A stretch of 64,000 nucleotides of DNA from Novosphingobium sp. 28-62-57 (GTDB lineage: Bacteria > Pseudomonadota > Alphaproteobacteria > Sphingomonadales > Sphingomonadaceae): positions 62,001 through 126,000 of the forward strand of contig NCGO01000011.1 in NCBI GenBank assembly GCA_002256985.1, read 5' to 3'. A model generated the notes under the pieces. It searched no databases, had not been told where the DNA came from, and was given only the letters and a program-made list of their open reading frames with translations. Made by a program: the position numbers and the translations under genes. Positions 18,546 through 26,593 of this stretch are shown piece by piece (position 1 is the stretch's first letter; every line of letters begins with the position of its first letter).

Positions 18546-18830
18546 TCAGAGGTGGCGCTCGACGTCCTGTTTGCCATGCAGGATGCGGATGATCTCAACC
18601 TCATCTTCCGTCATGCGGTAGTAGATCAAGTGTGAACCACAGCGGATTTTGAATAGGCCGACTCTGACACTAACCCTCCCGGTTCTGATGCCGCGCGCGA
18701 TACTTTCGCAGGCGTCCTGCAAGTTGTCCGTATAGCTCTCAGCCTGATCCACAGACCACTGGTCAGCCGTGTAATCCCAGATCTTATCAATGTCCGCATA
18801 AGCTGCTGGCGAAAATCGCAGCGCTTTCAT
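18546..18830 (-). CDS. parE: ParE/RelE-family toxin
   Basis: A 94-residue toxin of the RelE/ParE superfamily with the typical MKALRFSPAAYADIDKIWDYT start, GLFKIRCGSHLIYY core and EVEIIRILHGKQD end. ParE members poison DNA gyrase; the target of this one is inferred from family only. It overlaps the antitoxin gene by 4 bases, with the antitoxin first. Confidence 0.92.
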   Translation of the reverse strand: MKALRFSPAAYADIDKIWDYTADQWSVDQAESYTDNLQDACESIARGIRTGRVSVRVGLFKIRCGSHLIYYRMTEDEVEIIRILHGKQDVERHL

Positions 18831-19075
18831 CGTTCCTCGAATTCCCGACGTTTGCGCGCCTTAAACTCATCGAAATCGAACGGCTGCGGCTCACCTGATT
18901 CTTCGCCTTCGATCAGAGCCAGCTCAAGCGCACGCACCTTGGCCTCATGGTCCTCAAGCAGCCGAAGACCCGCCCGCACCACATCGCTAGCCGAACCATA
19001 ACGTCCGGTCTTGACCTGTGAGGCGATGAAATCGGTAAAGTGTTCACCAATGGTGACGGACGTGTTGCGAGGCAC
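18827..19075 (-). CDS. parD: ParD-family antitoxin
   Basis: An 82-residue ribbon-helix-helix antitoxin. The N-terminal half (TSVTIGEHFTDFIASQV..GRYGSASDVVRAGLRLLE) binds DNA and forms dimers, and the acidic C-terminal tail wraps the toxin. The start is GTG 19075. Antitoxin-first order and overlap with parE fit a self-regulated type II module. Confidence 0.92.
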   Translation of the reverse strand: MPRNTSVTIGEHFTDFIASQVKTGRYGSASDVVRAGLRLLEDHEAKVRALELALIEGEESGEPQPFDFDEFKARKRREFEER

Positions 19076-19140
19076 AATCTACCCTTTCAGCGAGAAGAGT
19101 ACCAAAAAGTAATACAAACGCCGTCGATCTTCAAGCGGCC

Positions 19141-20169
19141 TCACGCCCGCGTAGACCCCCGGATCACCAACCGCACCGGCACGCGCCGCCCGGACCCTTC
19201 CGTTCCGTTGATCTTCGCCAGCAACTGCTCGACCAGCAGCGCGCCGGCCATCTGGAAGTCCGGTTCGATGGAGGTGAGGGGAGGGGTGGACCATGCGCCT
19301 GCGCGGATGCCGTCAAACCCGATGATCCCCACCTGATCCGGGATGGCAAAGCCCCGCGCGGTCAGTTCCTTCAGCGCGCCCAGCGCCATTTCATCGCACA
19401 CCGCAAAGATGGCGTCGAACTGCTCGCCGCTCTCCGCCAGCGCAATCGCCGCAAGCCGTCCCTGTTCCTCACGCGCCAGTCCGCTATCCACCTGTTGCAG
19501 GCGCGGCTCCAGCCCGGCAGAGCGCATCGCTTCGGCATAGCCCTCGTACCGCTCCTGAAACTGCCTCTGCGGCGATGTGGCAGAGCCGATGCACACGATC
19601 TGCTTGTACCCGCGCACCAGCAGGTGCCGCGTGGCCAGCGTTGCGCCTGAAAGGTTGTCGCTGCGCACCCATGGCATGTCGTTGTCGGGCGATCCCCAGC
19701 AGGTCCAGTGCGTGCCCTGCGGCATGTCGCGGAAATAATCCCACGCCTTGGTGTTGGTGGTCGTGCCGATCACGATCATGCCATCGGCCTTGCGCCGTTC
19801 CTGAAAGTGCCCCCAGAAGTTCTCCGGCGCATCCTGAAACGCCACCAGCGTCTCGTAACCCCGCGCCGATGCTGCCGCGCAAGTGCTGCCCAGCAGCGAG
19901 AAGTAGAACGGGTTGATGTCCTTGCGGTCCTGCGCCTCGCGGCAGATCATCACCACCGCCAGCGTTCCGGTGCGCCCGCGCCGCAGCCGCGCCGCGTTCT
20001 CGTCCACCTGATAGTTCAGCCGCCGCGCCGCCTCGATCACGCGCTGGCGCGTTGGCTCACTGATTGAGGTATCCCCTGCCAGCGCACGGCTCACGGTGGA
20101 CTGGCTCACGCCCGCCGCCTCGGCCACGTCGAACGACGTTACGCGGATAATCTTCCTGTCGCTCGGCAA
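19141..20169 (-). CDS. LacI-family transcriptional regulator
   Basis: The 342-residue protein has the LacI helix-turn-helix near its start (TSFDVAEAAGVSQSTVSRAL), the hinge-helix region with LNYQVDENAARLR, and a periplasmic-binding-like sensor domain. The start is a TTG at 20169 with GGGGGAAA ahead. No sugar transporter or catabolic gene lies next to it, so its targets are probably elsewhere. Confidence 0.9.
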   Translation of the reverse strand: MPSDRKIIRVTSFDVAEAAGVSQSTVSRALAGDTSISEPTRQRVIEAARRLNYQVDENAARLRRGRTGTLAVVMICREAQDRKDINPFYFSLLGSTCAAASARGYETLVAFQDAPENFWGHFQERRKADGMIVIGTTTNTKAWDYFRDMPQGTHWTCWGSPDNDMPWVRSDNLSGATLATRHLLVRGYKQIVCIGSATSPQRQFQERYEGYAEAMRSAGLEPRLQQVDSGLAREEQGRLAAIALAESGEQFDAIFAVCDEMALGALKELTARGFAIPDQVGIIGFDGIRAGAWSTPPLTSIEPDFQMAGALLVEQLLAKINGTEGSGRRVPVRLVIRGSTRA

Positions 20170-20211
20170 TCTGTTTCCCCCGGGTCAGCGTGTCCCTTAG
20201 CAGGATCGGCG

Positions 20212-20976
20212 TTAGCGGAAAGTATCCTTGGCAAGGCGCAGCGCGGCAAATGTCTCCACCGGGGAAGCGCCGCCCCAACGATCTGCCATGTCCGCATCAT
20301 CGGCCCGCAGGAATGGATTGGCCGCAAGTTCTGCCCCCAGCGTGGTCGGCACAGTCCACGCCCCACGCGCGCGCTTGTCCTCCACCCCATCGACATAGGC
20401 ATGCAGCGCCGCATTGTCGGGATCGGCAAACACCGCAAACCGTGCGTTCGCCTGCGTATATTCATGCGCGCTGTAGAGCGTCGTCTCAACGGGCAGCGCC
20501 TTCAGCCGCGAAAGGCTCGCCCAGAACTGCTCGGGCGTCCCTTCAAACATGCGCCCGCAGCCAAGCGGAAACAGTGCATCCCCCACAAACGCCACCGCCA
20601 CCTCTGGCACATGATAGGCGATGTGCCCCAGCGTATGCCCGCCTACATCGATCACGTGTGCGCTGAACATCCCCAGCGCCACCACATCACCATCCGCCAC
20701 CGCCCGGTCAATGCCCGCAATCTTGGCCGCATCCCCCGCCGGAGCGATCACCACGCACCCCGTCGCCGCCTTGATCGCCGCATTCCCGCCCGCATGATCA
20801 GGATGCCAGTGCGTGTTCCAGATCTGCGTTATCCGCCAGCCCTTCACCTCGGCCTCGCGCAAGTAAGCATCGGCATCGGGCGTATCGATGCACGCCGTCT
20901 CCCCGCTCACCGGGTCATGGACAAGGAAGCCGTAATTGTCGGACAGGCACGGAAATTGGTGGATTTGTAGTGTCAT
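20212..20976 (-). CDS. gloB: hydroxyacylglutathione hydrolase (glyoxalase II)
   Basis: GloB hydrolyses S-lactoylglutathione to lactate and glutathione, the second step of methylglyoxal removal. The 254-residue metallo-beta-lactamase-fold protein has the metal motif THWHPDH near residue 55 and later metal ligands in GGHTLGH and FVGDALF. ATG 20976 is chosen because the conserved N-terminus (MTLQIHQFPCLSDNYGFL) begins there. Confidence 0.94.
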   Translation of the reverse strand: MTLQIHQFPCLSDNYGFLVHDPVSGETACIDTPDADAYLREAEVKGWRITQIWNTHWHPDHAGGNAAIKAATGCVVIAPAGDAAKIAGIDRAVADGDVVALGMFSAHVIDVGGHTLGHIAYHVPEVAVAFVGDALFPLGCGRMFEGTPEQFWASLSRLKALPVETTLYSAHEYTQANARFAVFADPDNAALHAYVDGVEDKRARGAWTVPTTLGAELAANPFLRADDADMADRWGGASPVETFAALRLAKDTFR

Positions 20977-21024
20977 GCTTCGCACTCTAGCGCCGCCCCC
21001 GCCACAAAGCAAAGCACACGACAA

Positions 21025-21060
21025 AGCAAAAGCCCGCCCGGATTGCTCCGGACGGGCTTT
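21025..21060 (-). terminator. rho-independent terminator downstream of rpsA
   Basis: A 14-bp stem, AAAGCCCGCCCGGA with TCCGGACGGGCTTT (one wobble) and a TTGC loop, reads on the minus strand into CTTTTGCTTTG. It lies between the rpsA stop and the gloB start and would end the rpsA message. Confidence 0.75.
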
Positions 21061-21078
21061 GCAATTTCTCACCAACCG

Positions 21079-21150
21079 TTCCCCCGCGAAAGCGGGGGCC
21101 TCAGTCGGTGTGGTGCTTGGCTGCCTGAGGTCCCCGCCTTCGCGGGGACG
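21079..21150. repeat. palindromic repeat, CCCCGCGAAGGCGGGG family, copy 3
   Basis: It has the same plan as the elements at 7445 and 7575: a GC hairpin (CCCCCGCGAAAGCGGGGG), CCTCAG, a different short centre, CTGAGG and a second GC hairpin. It lies directly after the rpsA stop codon. Confidence 0.85.
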
Positions 21151-21166
21151 CACAAGCTCAACACGC

Positions 21167-22873
21167 TTAGTTGCGAGCCTTCAGCGCCGCACCAAGGATG
21201 TCGCCCAGCGATGCGCCGGCATCCGACGAACCGTACTGTTCCACGGCTTCCTTCTCTTCATGGAGCTGACGCGCCTTGACCGAGAAGTTGGGCTTCTTCG
21301 AACGGTCGAAGCCGGTGACCATCGCGTCGAGCTTCTGGCCAACCTGGAAGCGGTCGGGACGCTGTTCGTCACGATCACGGCCAAGGTCCGAACGCTTGAT
21401 GAAGCCGGTTGCGCCGTCTTCGCCAGCCTGCACTTCAAGCCCGCCATCGCGCACTTCAAGCACGGTCACGGTGATCACTTCACCGCGGCGCAGCGATCCG
21501 GTCGCGCTTGCAGCAGCGCCACCGGCTGCCGGAGCACCCTTTTCAAGCTGCTTCATGCCAAGGCTGATGCGTTCCTTTTCCACATCCACGTCGAGCACGA
21601 CGGCCGAAACCTGCTCGCCCTTGCGGTGCAGCGCCAGCGCGTCTTCGCCCGAGATGCCCCATGCGATGTCCGACATGTGGACCATGCCGTCCACGTCGCC
21701 GTCCAGACCGATGAACAGGCCGAACTCGGTGGCGTTCTTGACTTCGCCTTCCACGGTCGAACCGACCGGGTGCTTGTCGGCAAAGGCTTCCCACGGGTTC
21801 TGCTGGGCCTGCTTGAGGCCAAGCGAGATGCGGCGCTTGTCGCTGTCGACTTCGAGCACCAGCACGTCGACTTCCTGCGAAGTCGAAACGATCTTGCCGG
21901 GGTGGACGTTCTTCTTGGTCCACGACATTTCCGAAACGTGGACCAGGCCTTCGATGCCCGCTTCCAGTTCCACGAACGCGCCATATTCGGTGATGTTTGT
22001 GACAACGCCCGAAAGCTTTGCACCCACCGGATACTTCGCAGCCACGCCATCCCACGGATCGCTTTCCAGCTGCTTCATGCCCAGGCTGATGCGCTGCGTG
22101 TCCTGGTTGATGCGCACGATCTGCACCTTCACCGTGTCGCCGATGGCGATCACTTCCGAAGGATGGTTCACGCGCTTGTAGCTCATGTCCGTCACATGGA
22201 GCAGGCCATCGATGCCGCCAAGATCAACGAACGCGCCGTAATCGGTGATGTTCTTGACCACGCCGTCGATGATCTGGCCTTCCTTGAGGTTCATGATCAG
22301 GCCAGAACGCTGTTCTGCGCGGGTTTCTTCGAGGACTGCGCGGCGCGAAACCACGATGTTGCCACGGCGGCGATCCATCTTCAGGATCTGGAACGGCTGA
22401 GGCATGTCCATCAGCGGGGTCACATCGCGCACCGGGCGGATATCAACCTGCGAACCGGGCAGGAACGCCACGGCGCCATCGAGGTCGACCGTAAAGCCGC
22501 CCTTCACGCGGCCAAAGATCACGCCTTCAACGCGCTTGCCTTCGCCGAATTCGTTTTCAAGCTTGTCCCATGCGGCTTCGCGGCGTGCGCGGTCGCGGCT
22601 GAGCATTGCTTCGCCGTCCGAGTTTTCGACCCGGTCGACATAGACTTCCACTTCATCGCCGACCGAAAGGCCATGCGGCTGGCCGGGCGAGGCGAATTCG
22701 CGCAGAGCCACGCGGCCCTCGCTCTTCAAGCCCACGTCGATGACGGCCTTGTCGTTTTCAATTGCGGTAATGGTGCCTTTGACGACGCGGCCTTCAAAGC
22801 CCCCGTTGGCGGCTCCGCCAAGCGATTCGTCAAGCATCGCGGCGAAATCGTCGCGCGACGGATTGGTAGCCAT
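21167..22873 (-). CDS. rpsA: 30S ribosomal protein S1
   Basis: S1 helps mRNA bind the 30S subunit, mainly when the leader is structured. The 568-residue protein has six S1/OB-fold repeats, seen as repeated GAFVDLGG..GLLHVTDMSYK-type blocks at regular intervals. ATG 22873 with AGGAAG ahead gives the conserved N-terminus MATNPSRDDFAAML. In most relatives cmk lies directly upstream; here about 3.1 kb of foreign-looking DNA separates them. Confidence 0.97.
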   Translation of the reverse strand: MATNPSRDDFAAMLDESLGGAANGGFEGRVVKGTITAIENDKAVIDVGLKSEGRVALREFASPGQPHGLSVGDEVEVYVDRVENSDGEAMLSRDRARREAAWDKLENEFGEGKRVEGVIFGRVKGGFTVDLDGAVAFLPGSQVDIRPVRDVTPLMDMPQPFQILKMDRRRGNIVVSRRAVLEETRAEQRSGLIMNLKEGQIIDGVVKNITDYGAFVDLGGIDGLLHVTDMSYKRVNHPSEVIAIGDTVKVQIVRINQDTQRISLGMKQLESDPWDGVAAKYPVGAKLSGVVTNITEYGAFVELEAGIEGLVHVSEMSWTKKNVHPGKIVSTSQEVDVLVLEVDSDKRRISLGLKQAQQNPWEAFADKHPVGSTVEGEVKNATEFGLFIGLDGDVDGMVHMSDIAWGISGEDALALHRKGEQVSAVVLDVDVEKERISLGMKQLEKGAPAAGGAAASATGSLRRGEVITVTVLEVRDGGLEVQAGEDGATGFIKRSDLGRDRDEQRPDRFQVGQKLDAMVTGFDRSKKPNFSVKARQLHEEKEAVEQYGSSDAGASLGDILGAALKARN

Positions 22874-23153
22874 AATTAAAGCTTCCTGTAACAAGTATCC
22901 CGGCCAGGCGGTTGTTTCCGCCGGTCTTTCCTCCACGATCCGCCCCATGCGAACCGCAGGCCAAAAAGGGCCGAACCGCCCCCGAAGCCGAACGCTGGCG
23001 GAGGCACCCGTGCGAGCGTGAGCCTGCACAGATGGGCGGCGCTTAGGCGCAAAGGGTGGGAAAGGCAAGGAAAATGGGGGTGCGCAGGACAAGTGCAACC
23101 GCCAGTCATTCAGGACCGGAAGTGAGCAATAAACCAGGCTTAAAAAATTTTTT

Positions 23154-23205
23154 CCCCAGGGATAAAATCTATCAGATGCATATTGACGGATAAATATCCC
23201 TGGGG
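23154..23205. repeat. perfect 11-bp inverted repeat upstream of the DGQHR gene
   Basis: CCCCAGGGATA at 23154-23164 is matched by TATCCCTGGGG at 23195-23205, 30 bases apart. A run of A and T (TTAAAAAATTTTTT) lies just to its left. It may be a hairpin, a regulator site or the edge of the inserted segment. Confidence 0.7.
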
Positions 23206-23230
23206 CATTAATCCTTCACGCCTGGAGTGG

Positions 23231-23265
23231 CCCACCTCTAAGTGTCCCACCTCTAAGTGTCCCAC
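23231..23265. repeat. 15-bp tandem repeat (CCCACCTCTAAGTGT)
   Basis: The unit CCCACCTCTAAGTGT occurs twice in full and a third time in part (CCCAC), ending 30 bases before the DGQHR start codon. Its place just ahead of the gene suggests operator-like repeats, but a leftover of insertion is equally possible. Confidence 0.75.
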
Positions 23266-23295
23266 TCGGCAGGTGAGCTTTGAAAGAGAATTTTT

Positions 23296-24762
23296 ATGTA
23301 CGCCAAGGTTGACGGTCTGCCTACCCCCATTCGTTCGATGCAAACGCTTGATGCTCTTGATGCGCTTTCGGACTCCGGCGACATCAATGAGACGCCGTTT
23401 AATGTTTTTATCGGACATAATCTCGGCCATCGCGTCTTCACGATGTCTGTCCCATTCCGCAAGTTTTTTGATATTTCGGACGTTGCAAACAACCGAGAAG
23501 CTGGACCTGTCGCCCAACGGACATTGGACGAGAACCATGCAAAGAAGCTGGCGATTTACATGGCTAAAGGGCTGGTTTCTGCAGCGAAAATGCGCCGTAT
23601 CGCAGCTGATAAGCCGGTGCCTGCCGCGTTTGATGTCATCCTGCGTCAGCTTGGTGAGCAGCCTTATTTTTCGTTGCAGCCGCTGGTTTGTAACATTCGC
23701 AACATCCCGCCTGGCGGAAATGGGACGGGCGGCATTCGCGGATTTCGGTTGGAAACGAATACTGGCGAAACCGCTGCCTTTAAGGTCTTTCTATCTGAGC
23801 GTCACATTTTGTGGGTAGTTGACGGTCAGCACCGCCGATATGCGGCAGACATGGCGATGACCTTTCTGGATCAGGTGCGCCAGTCTGGAAAATATCCCGG
23901 TAAGGGAGCTGTTCTTTTTGCGGAGAAGGGGCGCGCTGTTACTGAAGAAGAAATGCTTGTTTGGAACGAGACGTATGAAGCAGCTCGTGCTTATGCAACT
24001 TTGACAGTCGAAGTTCATTTGGGCTTGGATATTTCTCAGGAAAAGCAGCTTTTTCATGACTTAAATCGGCTCGGTAAGAAAGTCGATGCTTCGTTGGCGT
24101 TTCAGTTCGATGGTTCCAATCCGATCACACACTTCATCAAGCGGAACCTGGCTGGTGACCTTGGCATTGCAATCACCGAGTCCGAAGCAAAAGATTGGGC
24201 TGAGGACACCGGAGCCTTGGTTTTGAAAGATTTGGTTGGTGTCAATGCGATCGCTTTCCTCAACAAAGGAAACATTGCAGGCGCAACTCCGGCCGTAATT
24301 GAGCCGCGCGAGTCAGCGGTGATGGAGCTTTGGAGCCGTGTCGTTGAGATTCCTAACTTTGCGTCAAATCGCGCTAAAGAGAAAACCGTTGCGGCCCAAC
24401 CGGTAGTTTTGAAAGCACTTGCTAAGCTCACTTATGATTTGAACTTTAGCAATCGTAGGCCGGAAAACGCCGATGAGTTGTTTCAACAATTTTTGAGTGG
24501 CCTAACGGAGGTTGATTTCTCACACAGCAATCCGATGTGGAACTATTACGGTCTGAGCGAAGGCGAACGGCTGGATGCCGGCCTTTCCGGTTTGGCGGCA
24601 TATTTGCCCGATGATTTAAGTGGAAACCGCGACGTCGGTTCTATGCAGGGAAGCTACATGCGCTTCGGTTCAAAGCACAATGATATCTTTCCGATCTTGG
24701 CTGATATGATCCGCTGGGCTTTGAAATTGCCAAGCCGCCGCGACAACTCTGTTCTACTTTGA
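23296..24762 (+). CDS. DndB-like DGQHR-domain protein
   Basis: The 488-residue protein carries the DGQHR signature at residues 176-180 (VVDGQHRRYAADM), an upstream ParB/DndB-like stretch (QRTLDENHAKKLAIYM, about 75-90) and a downstream HDLNRLGKKVD block. The family includes DndB, the regulator of DNA phosphorothioation systems, and related proteins of DNA-modification islands. No dnd, dpt, ssp or other modification gene lies nearby, so it is an orphan here. Its codons and base content are clearly more A+T rich (about 45-50% G+C in sampled lines) than its neighbours, a sign of transfer. A strong terminator follows. It lies in the middle of what is normally the cmk-rpsA junction. Confidence 0.85.
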   Translation: MYAKVDGLPTPIRSMQTLDALDALSDSGDINETPFNVFIGHNLGHRVFTMSVPFRKFFDISDVANNREAGPVAQRTLDENHAKKLAIYMAKGLVSAAKMRRIAADKPVPAAFDVILRQLGEQPYFSLQPLVCNIRNIPPGGNGTGGIRGFRLETNTGETAAFKVFLSERHILWVVDGQHRRYAADMAMTFLDQVRQSGKYPGKGAVLFAEKGRAVTEEEMLVWNETYEAARAYATLTVEVHLGLDISQEKQLFHDLNRLGKKVDASLAFQFDGSNPITHFIKRNLAGDLGIAITESEAKDWAEDTGALVLKDLVGVNAIAFLNKGNIAGATPAVIEPRESAVMELWSRVVEIPNFASNRAKEKTVAAQPVVLKALAKLTYDLNFSNRRPENADELFQQFLSGLTEVDFSHSNPMWNYYGLSEGERLDAGLSGLAAYLPDDLSGNRDVGSMQGSYMRFGSKHNDIFPILADMIRWALKLPSRRDNSVLL

Positions 24763-24779
24763 GAGCGAGGTTGCATTGT

Positions 24780-24813
24780 GCTCGTCCGATGTAAAGTTTC
24801 GGACGAGCGTTTT
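24780..24813 (+). terminator. rho-independent terminator after the DGQHR gene
   Basis: A perfect 10-bp stem, GCTCGTCCGA with TCGGACGAGC, closes on a 9-base loop and is followed by GTTTT. It lies 18 bases after the stop codon, so the gene is a self-contained transcription unit. Confidence 0.85.
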
Positions 24814-24828
24814 GCCAATGCGAGCACC

Positions 24829-24919
24829 GTCACCCTGAACTTGTTTCAGGGTCCATTTTTCGTCCCGCGCGGACAGTGGGTGAGGAGGAATGGATGCTGA
24901 AACGAGTTCAGCATGACGG
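24829..24919. repeat. palindromic repeat, CCTGAACTTGTTTCAGG family, single copy
   Basis: It opens with GTCACCCTGAACTTGTTTCAGGGTCCAT (in parts) and closes with ATGGATGCTGAAACGAGTTCAGCATGACG, an imperfect large inverted repeat. It is a diverged member of the array found at 25331-25877 on the other side of the GIY-YIG gene. Confidence 0.75.
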
Positions 24920-24984
24920 GTTTTTGGGGGGTGGTTTGCTGTAGTTGTTTTGCGGAAGCTTGTATGGTTGCGCTGTCCTGCGGT

Positions 24985-25320
24985 TCAGGGGGCATTTCCC
25001 GGAACTGGCTGGGCCAACGGGTCAAACCCCAACCCCACGGCCAAATCCCGCCAATCGGGATTTATCTCGTTGATCAGATTGATCTTCCACTGACGCCGCC
25101 AGTTCTTGAGCTGCTTTTCGCGGCTGATCGCCCGCTCCATGTCGCCGAACAGTTCGAAGTGGACGAGGCGTTTTACGCCGTGATCTGCGGTGAATCCGGG
25201 AAGTGTGCCTTCGCGGTGTTGCCACAGGCGCTTCATAAGGTCTGACGTCACGCCGATGTAAAGGGTGCCGTAATGCCCGCTTGCGAGGATATAGACGCAG
25301 GGTTGCTTTTCGTCCGGCAT
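24985..25320 (-). CDS. GIY-YIG nuclease-family protein
   Basis: A 111-residue single-domain GIY-YIG protein, with CVYILASG...TLYIGVTSDLMKRLWQHR as the active-site block near residues 8-36 and a later ERAISREKQLKNWRR helix with the catalytic-type Glu. Such stand-alone proteins are common in alphaproteobacteria; their substrate is not known. The gene is enclosed by palindromic repeats of one family on both sides (24829 and 25331 onward), and the reading frame ends start in or beside them. Confidence 0.88.
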   Translation of the reverse strand: MPDEKQPCVYILASGHYGTLYIGVTSDLMKRLWQHREGTLPGFTADHGVKRLVHFELFGDMERAISREKQLKNWRRQWKINLINEINPDWRDLAVGLGFDPLAQPVPGNAP

Positions 25321-25330
25321 GATCCCTGCG

Positions 25331-25366
25331 TGCCGAGGGATGGACCCTGAGACAAGCTCAGGGTGA
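25331..25366. repeat. partial palindromic repeat next to the GIY-YIG gene
   Basis: GATGGACCCTGAGACAAGCTCAGGGTGACG-type half element, the right arm of the family described at 25408-25877, lies just upstream of the GIY-YIG start codon. The left arm is missing. Confidence 0.6.
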
Positions 25367-25407
25367 CGCCGTTTTGGTGGGAATTGCTTTTCCCCTTCCC
25401 ACCTCCT

Positions 25408-25877
25408 TCGTCATCCTGAACTTGTTTCAGGATCCATCGTGCCGATCAGGCTGCGGGTTGCGGGGAGAGATGGACCCTGAAACAAGTTCAGGGTGACGGT
25501 TGGGTTTGGGGGTGAGGGATGGTTTGAGGGTGAGGGATGGTTTGAGGGTGAGGGCGGCAGTGCATTGTGATTTGCGCAGCCTTCCCACCACTTTCGTCAT
25601 CCTGAACTCGTTTCAGGATCCATTTTGCCGATCAGGCTGCGGGTTGCGGGGAGAGATGGACCCTGAAACAAGTTCAGGGTGACGGTTGGGTTCGGGGGGA
25701 AGGATGGTTTGCGGGCGAGGGGCGTTTTGTTGGCGACGGTGGCCGGGCATCGTGATGCGCCCAGCCTTCCCACCTCTTTCGTCATCCTGAACTTGTTTCA
25801 GGATCCATCGTGCCGATCAGGCTGCCGGTTGCGGGGAGGGATGGACCCTGAAACAAGTTCAGGGTGACGGTTGGGTT
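25408..25877. repeat. array of three palindromic repeat units (about 98 bp each)
   Basis: Three near-identical units lie at 25408-25507, 25594-25692 and 25779-25877. Each starts TCGTCATCCTGAAC, contains TTTCAGGATCCAT and GATCAGGCTGC, and ends GTTCAGGGTGACGGTTGGG. Within a unit the two arms CCTGAAC..GTTTCAGG and CCTGAAAC..GTTCAGG fold as hairpins and also pair with each other. Units are separated by about 86 bases of less conserved sequence. This fills the 646-base gap between the GIY-YIG gene and cmk, and no gene is seen in it. It is not a CRISPR array. Confidence 0.85.
25514..25549. repeat. 18-bp short tandem repeat inside the array
   Basis: The unit GAGGGATGGTTTGAGGGT occurs twice in a row between the first and second palindromic units. 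Confidence 0.75.
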
Positions 25878-25966
25878 TGAGAGGTAAGGTTTGGTTCCAG
25901 GGTGACGGGTTGGTTTGAGTGTGGTTGGGAATTGCAGTGTGCGCAGCCAACAACCCGTGCACCCAA

Positions 25967-26593
25967 TCACCCCCGCGCCACCTGCTTCTCCACCAGCGCA
26001 ATCGCCGTCGCCACCGCCATCTCCCGCGTCAAATTCGACGTGTCCAGCAACGCCGCGCCCTCGGCCTGCCGCAACGGAGCCTCCGCCCGGTTCCGGTCAC
26101 GCTCATCGCGCTCCGCCAGATCCGCCTCGATCGCCTCGCGCGCCACGTCCTTGCCCAGTCCGCGCATTTCCACCCAGCGCCGCATTGCGCGCGCGCTGAC
26201 GCTGGCGGTGACGAACAGCTTGGCGTCGGCATGGGGGGCGATCACGGTGGCGATGTCGCGGCCGTCCAGCACGGCGCCGCCTGCTTGGTTCGCAAAGGCC
26301 TGCTGCCGCGCCAGCAGCGCCGCGCGCACCGCCGGATGCACCGAAACGCGGCTGGCATAGCCGCCGGTTTCTTCGCTGCGCAGTTCGGGATCGTCCAGCA
26401 GGCTTTCCGCAAAATCGCAGGCCGCCAGCGCTGCGTGGGCATCATCGGGGTTGCCGCCGCTCAGGAAAACCTGCCGCCCCACCGCGCGATAGAGCAACCC
26501 GGTGTCCAGATGCGGCAGGCCGAAATGCGCAGCCAGCGCCTTTGCGATGGTGCCTTTGCCCGAAGCAGTCGGGCCGTCCACGGCGATGATCAT
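25967..26593 (-). CDS. cmk: cytidylate kinase
   Basis: Cmk phosphorylates CMP and dCMP with ATP in pyrimidine salvage and supply. The 208-residue protein has the P-loop GPTASGKGTIAK near its start and the VLDGRDIATVI motif in the middle. ATG 26593 overlaps the aroA stop as ATGA, so the two are coupled. The usual next gene, rpsA, lies 3.1 kb away beyond an insertion. Confidence 0.96.
   Translation of the reverse strand: MIIAVDGPTASGKGTIAKALAAHFGLPHLDTGLLYRAVGRQVFLSGGNPDDAHAALAACDFAESLLDDPELRSEETGGYASRVSVHPAVRAALLARQQAFANQAGGAVLDGRDIATVIAPHADAKLFVTASVSARAMRRWVEMRGLGKDVAREAIEADLAERDERDRNRAEAPLRQAEGAALLDTSNLTREMAVATAIALVEKQVARG

Larger units (their letters stand above)
22874..23295. other. intergenic region between rpsA and the DGQHR gene
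   Basis: These 422 bases hold the divergent leaders of rpsA and the DGQHR gene. The rpsA half is G+C rich. From about 23130 the composition drops and the region carries an A/T block, an 11-bp inverted repeat (23154-23205) and a tandem repeat (23231-23265). No gene is seen. Confidence 0.6.

Noticed and set aside
18546-20169. ParDE plus LacI gene as a mobile unit
   Set aside because: No repeats, integrase or att-like ends are visible around them and base content matches the neighbours.
20936-22879. Long plus-strand open frame of 647 codons
   Set aside because: It runs antisense through rpsA and gloB leader; the minus strand encodes S1 with full family identity. The open frame is a by-product of high G+C codon use.
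23140-23538. Minus-strand open frame with repeated VGHLE peptide upstream of rpsA
   Set aside because: The repeated peptide is the translation of the 15-bp tandem repeat, and the rest is antisense to the DGQHR gene.
25408-25877. Regularly spaced repeats that could be taken for a CRISPR array
   Set aside because: The units are about 98 bp, internally palindromic, only three in number and with related spacers; no cas genes are near. They are intergenic palindromic repeats.
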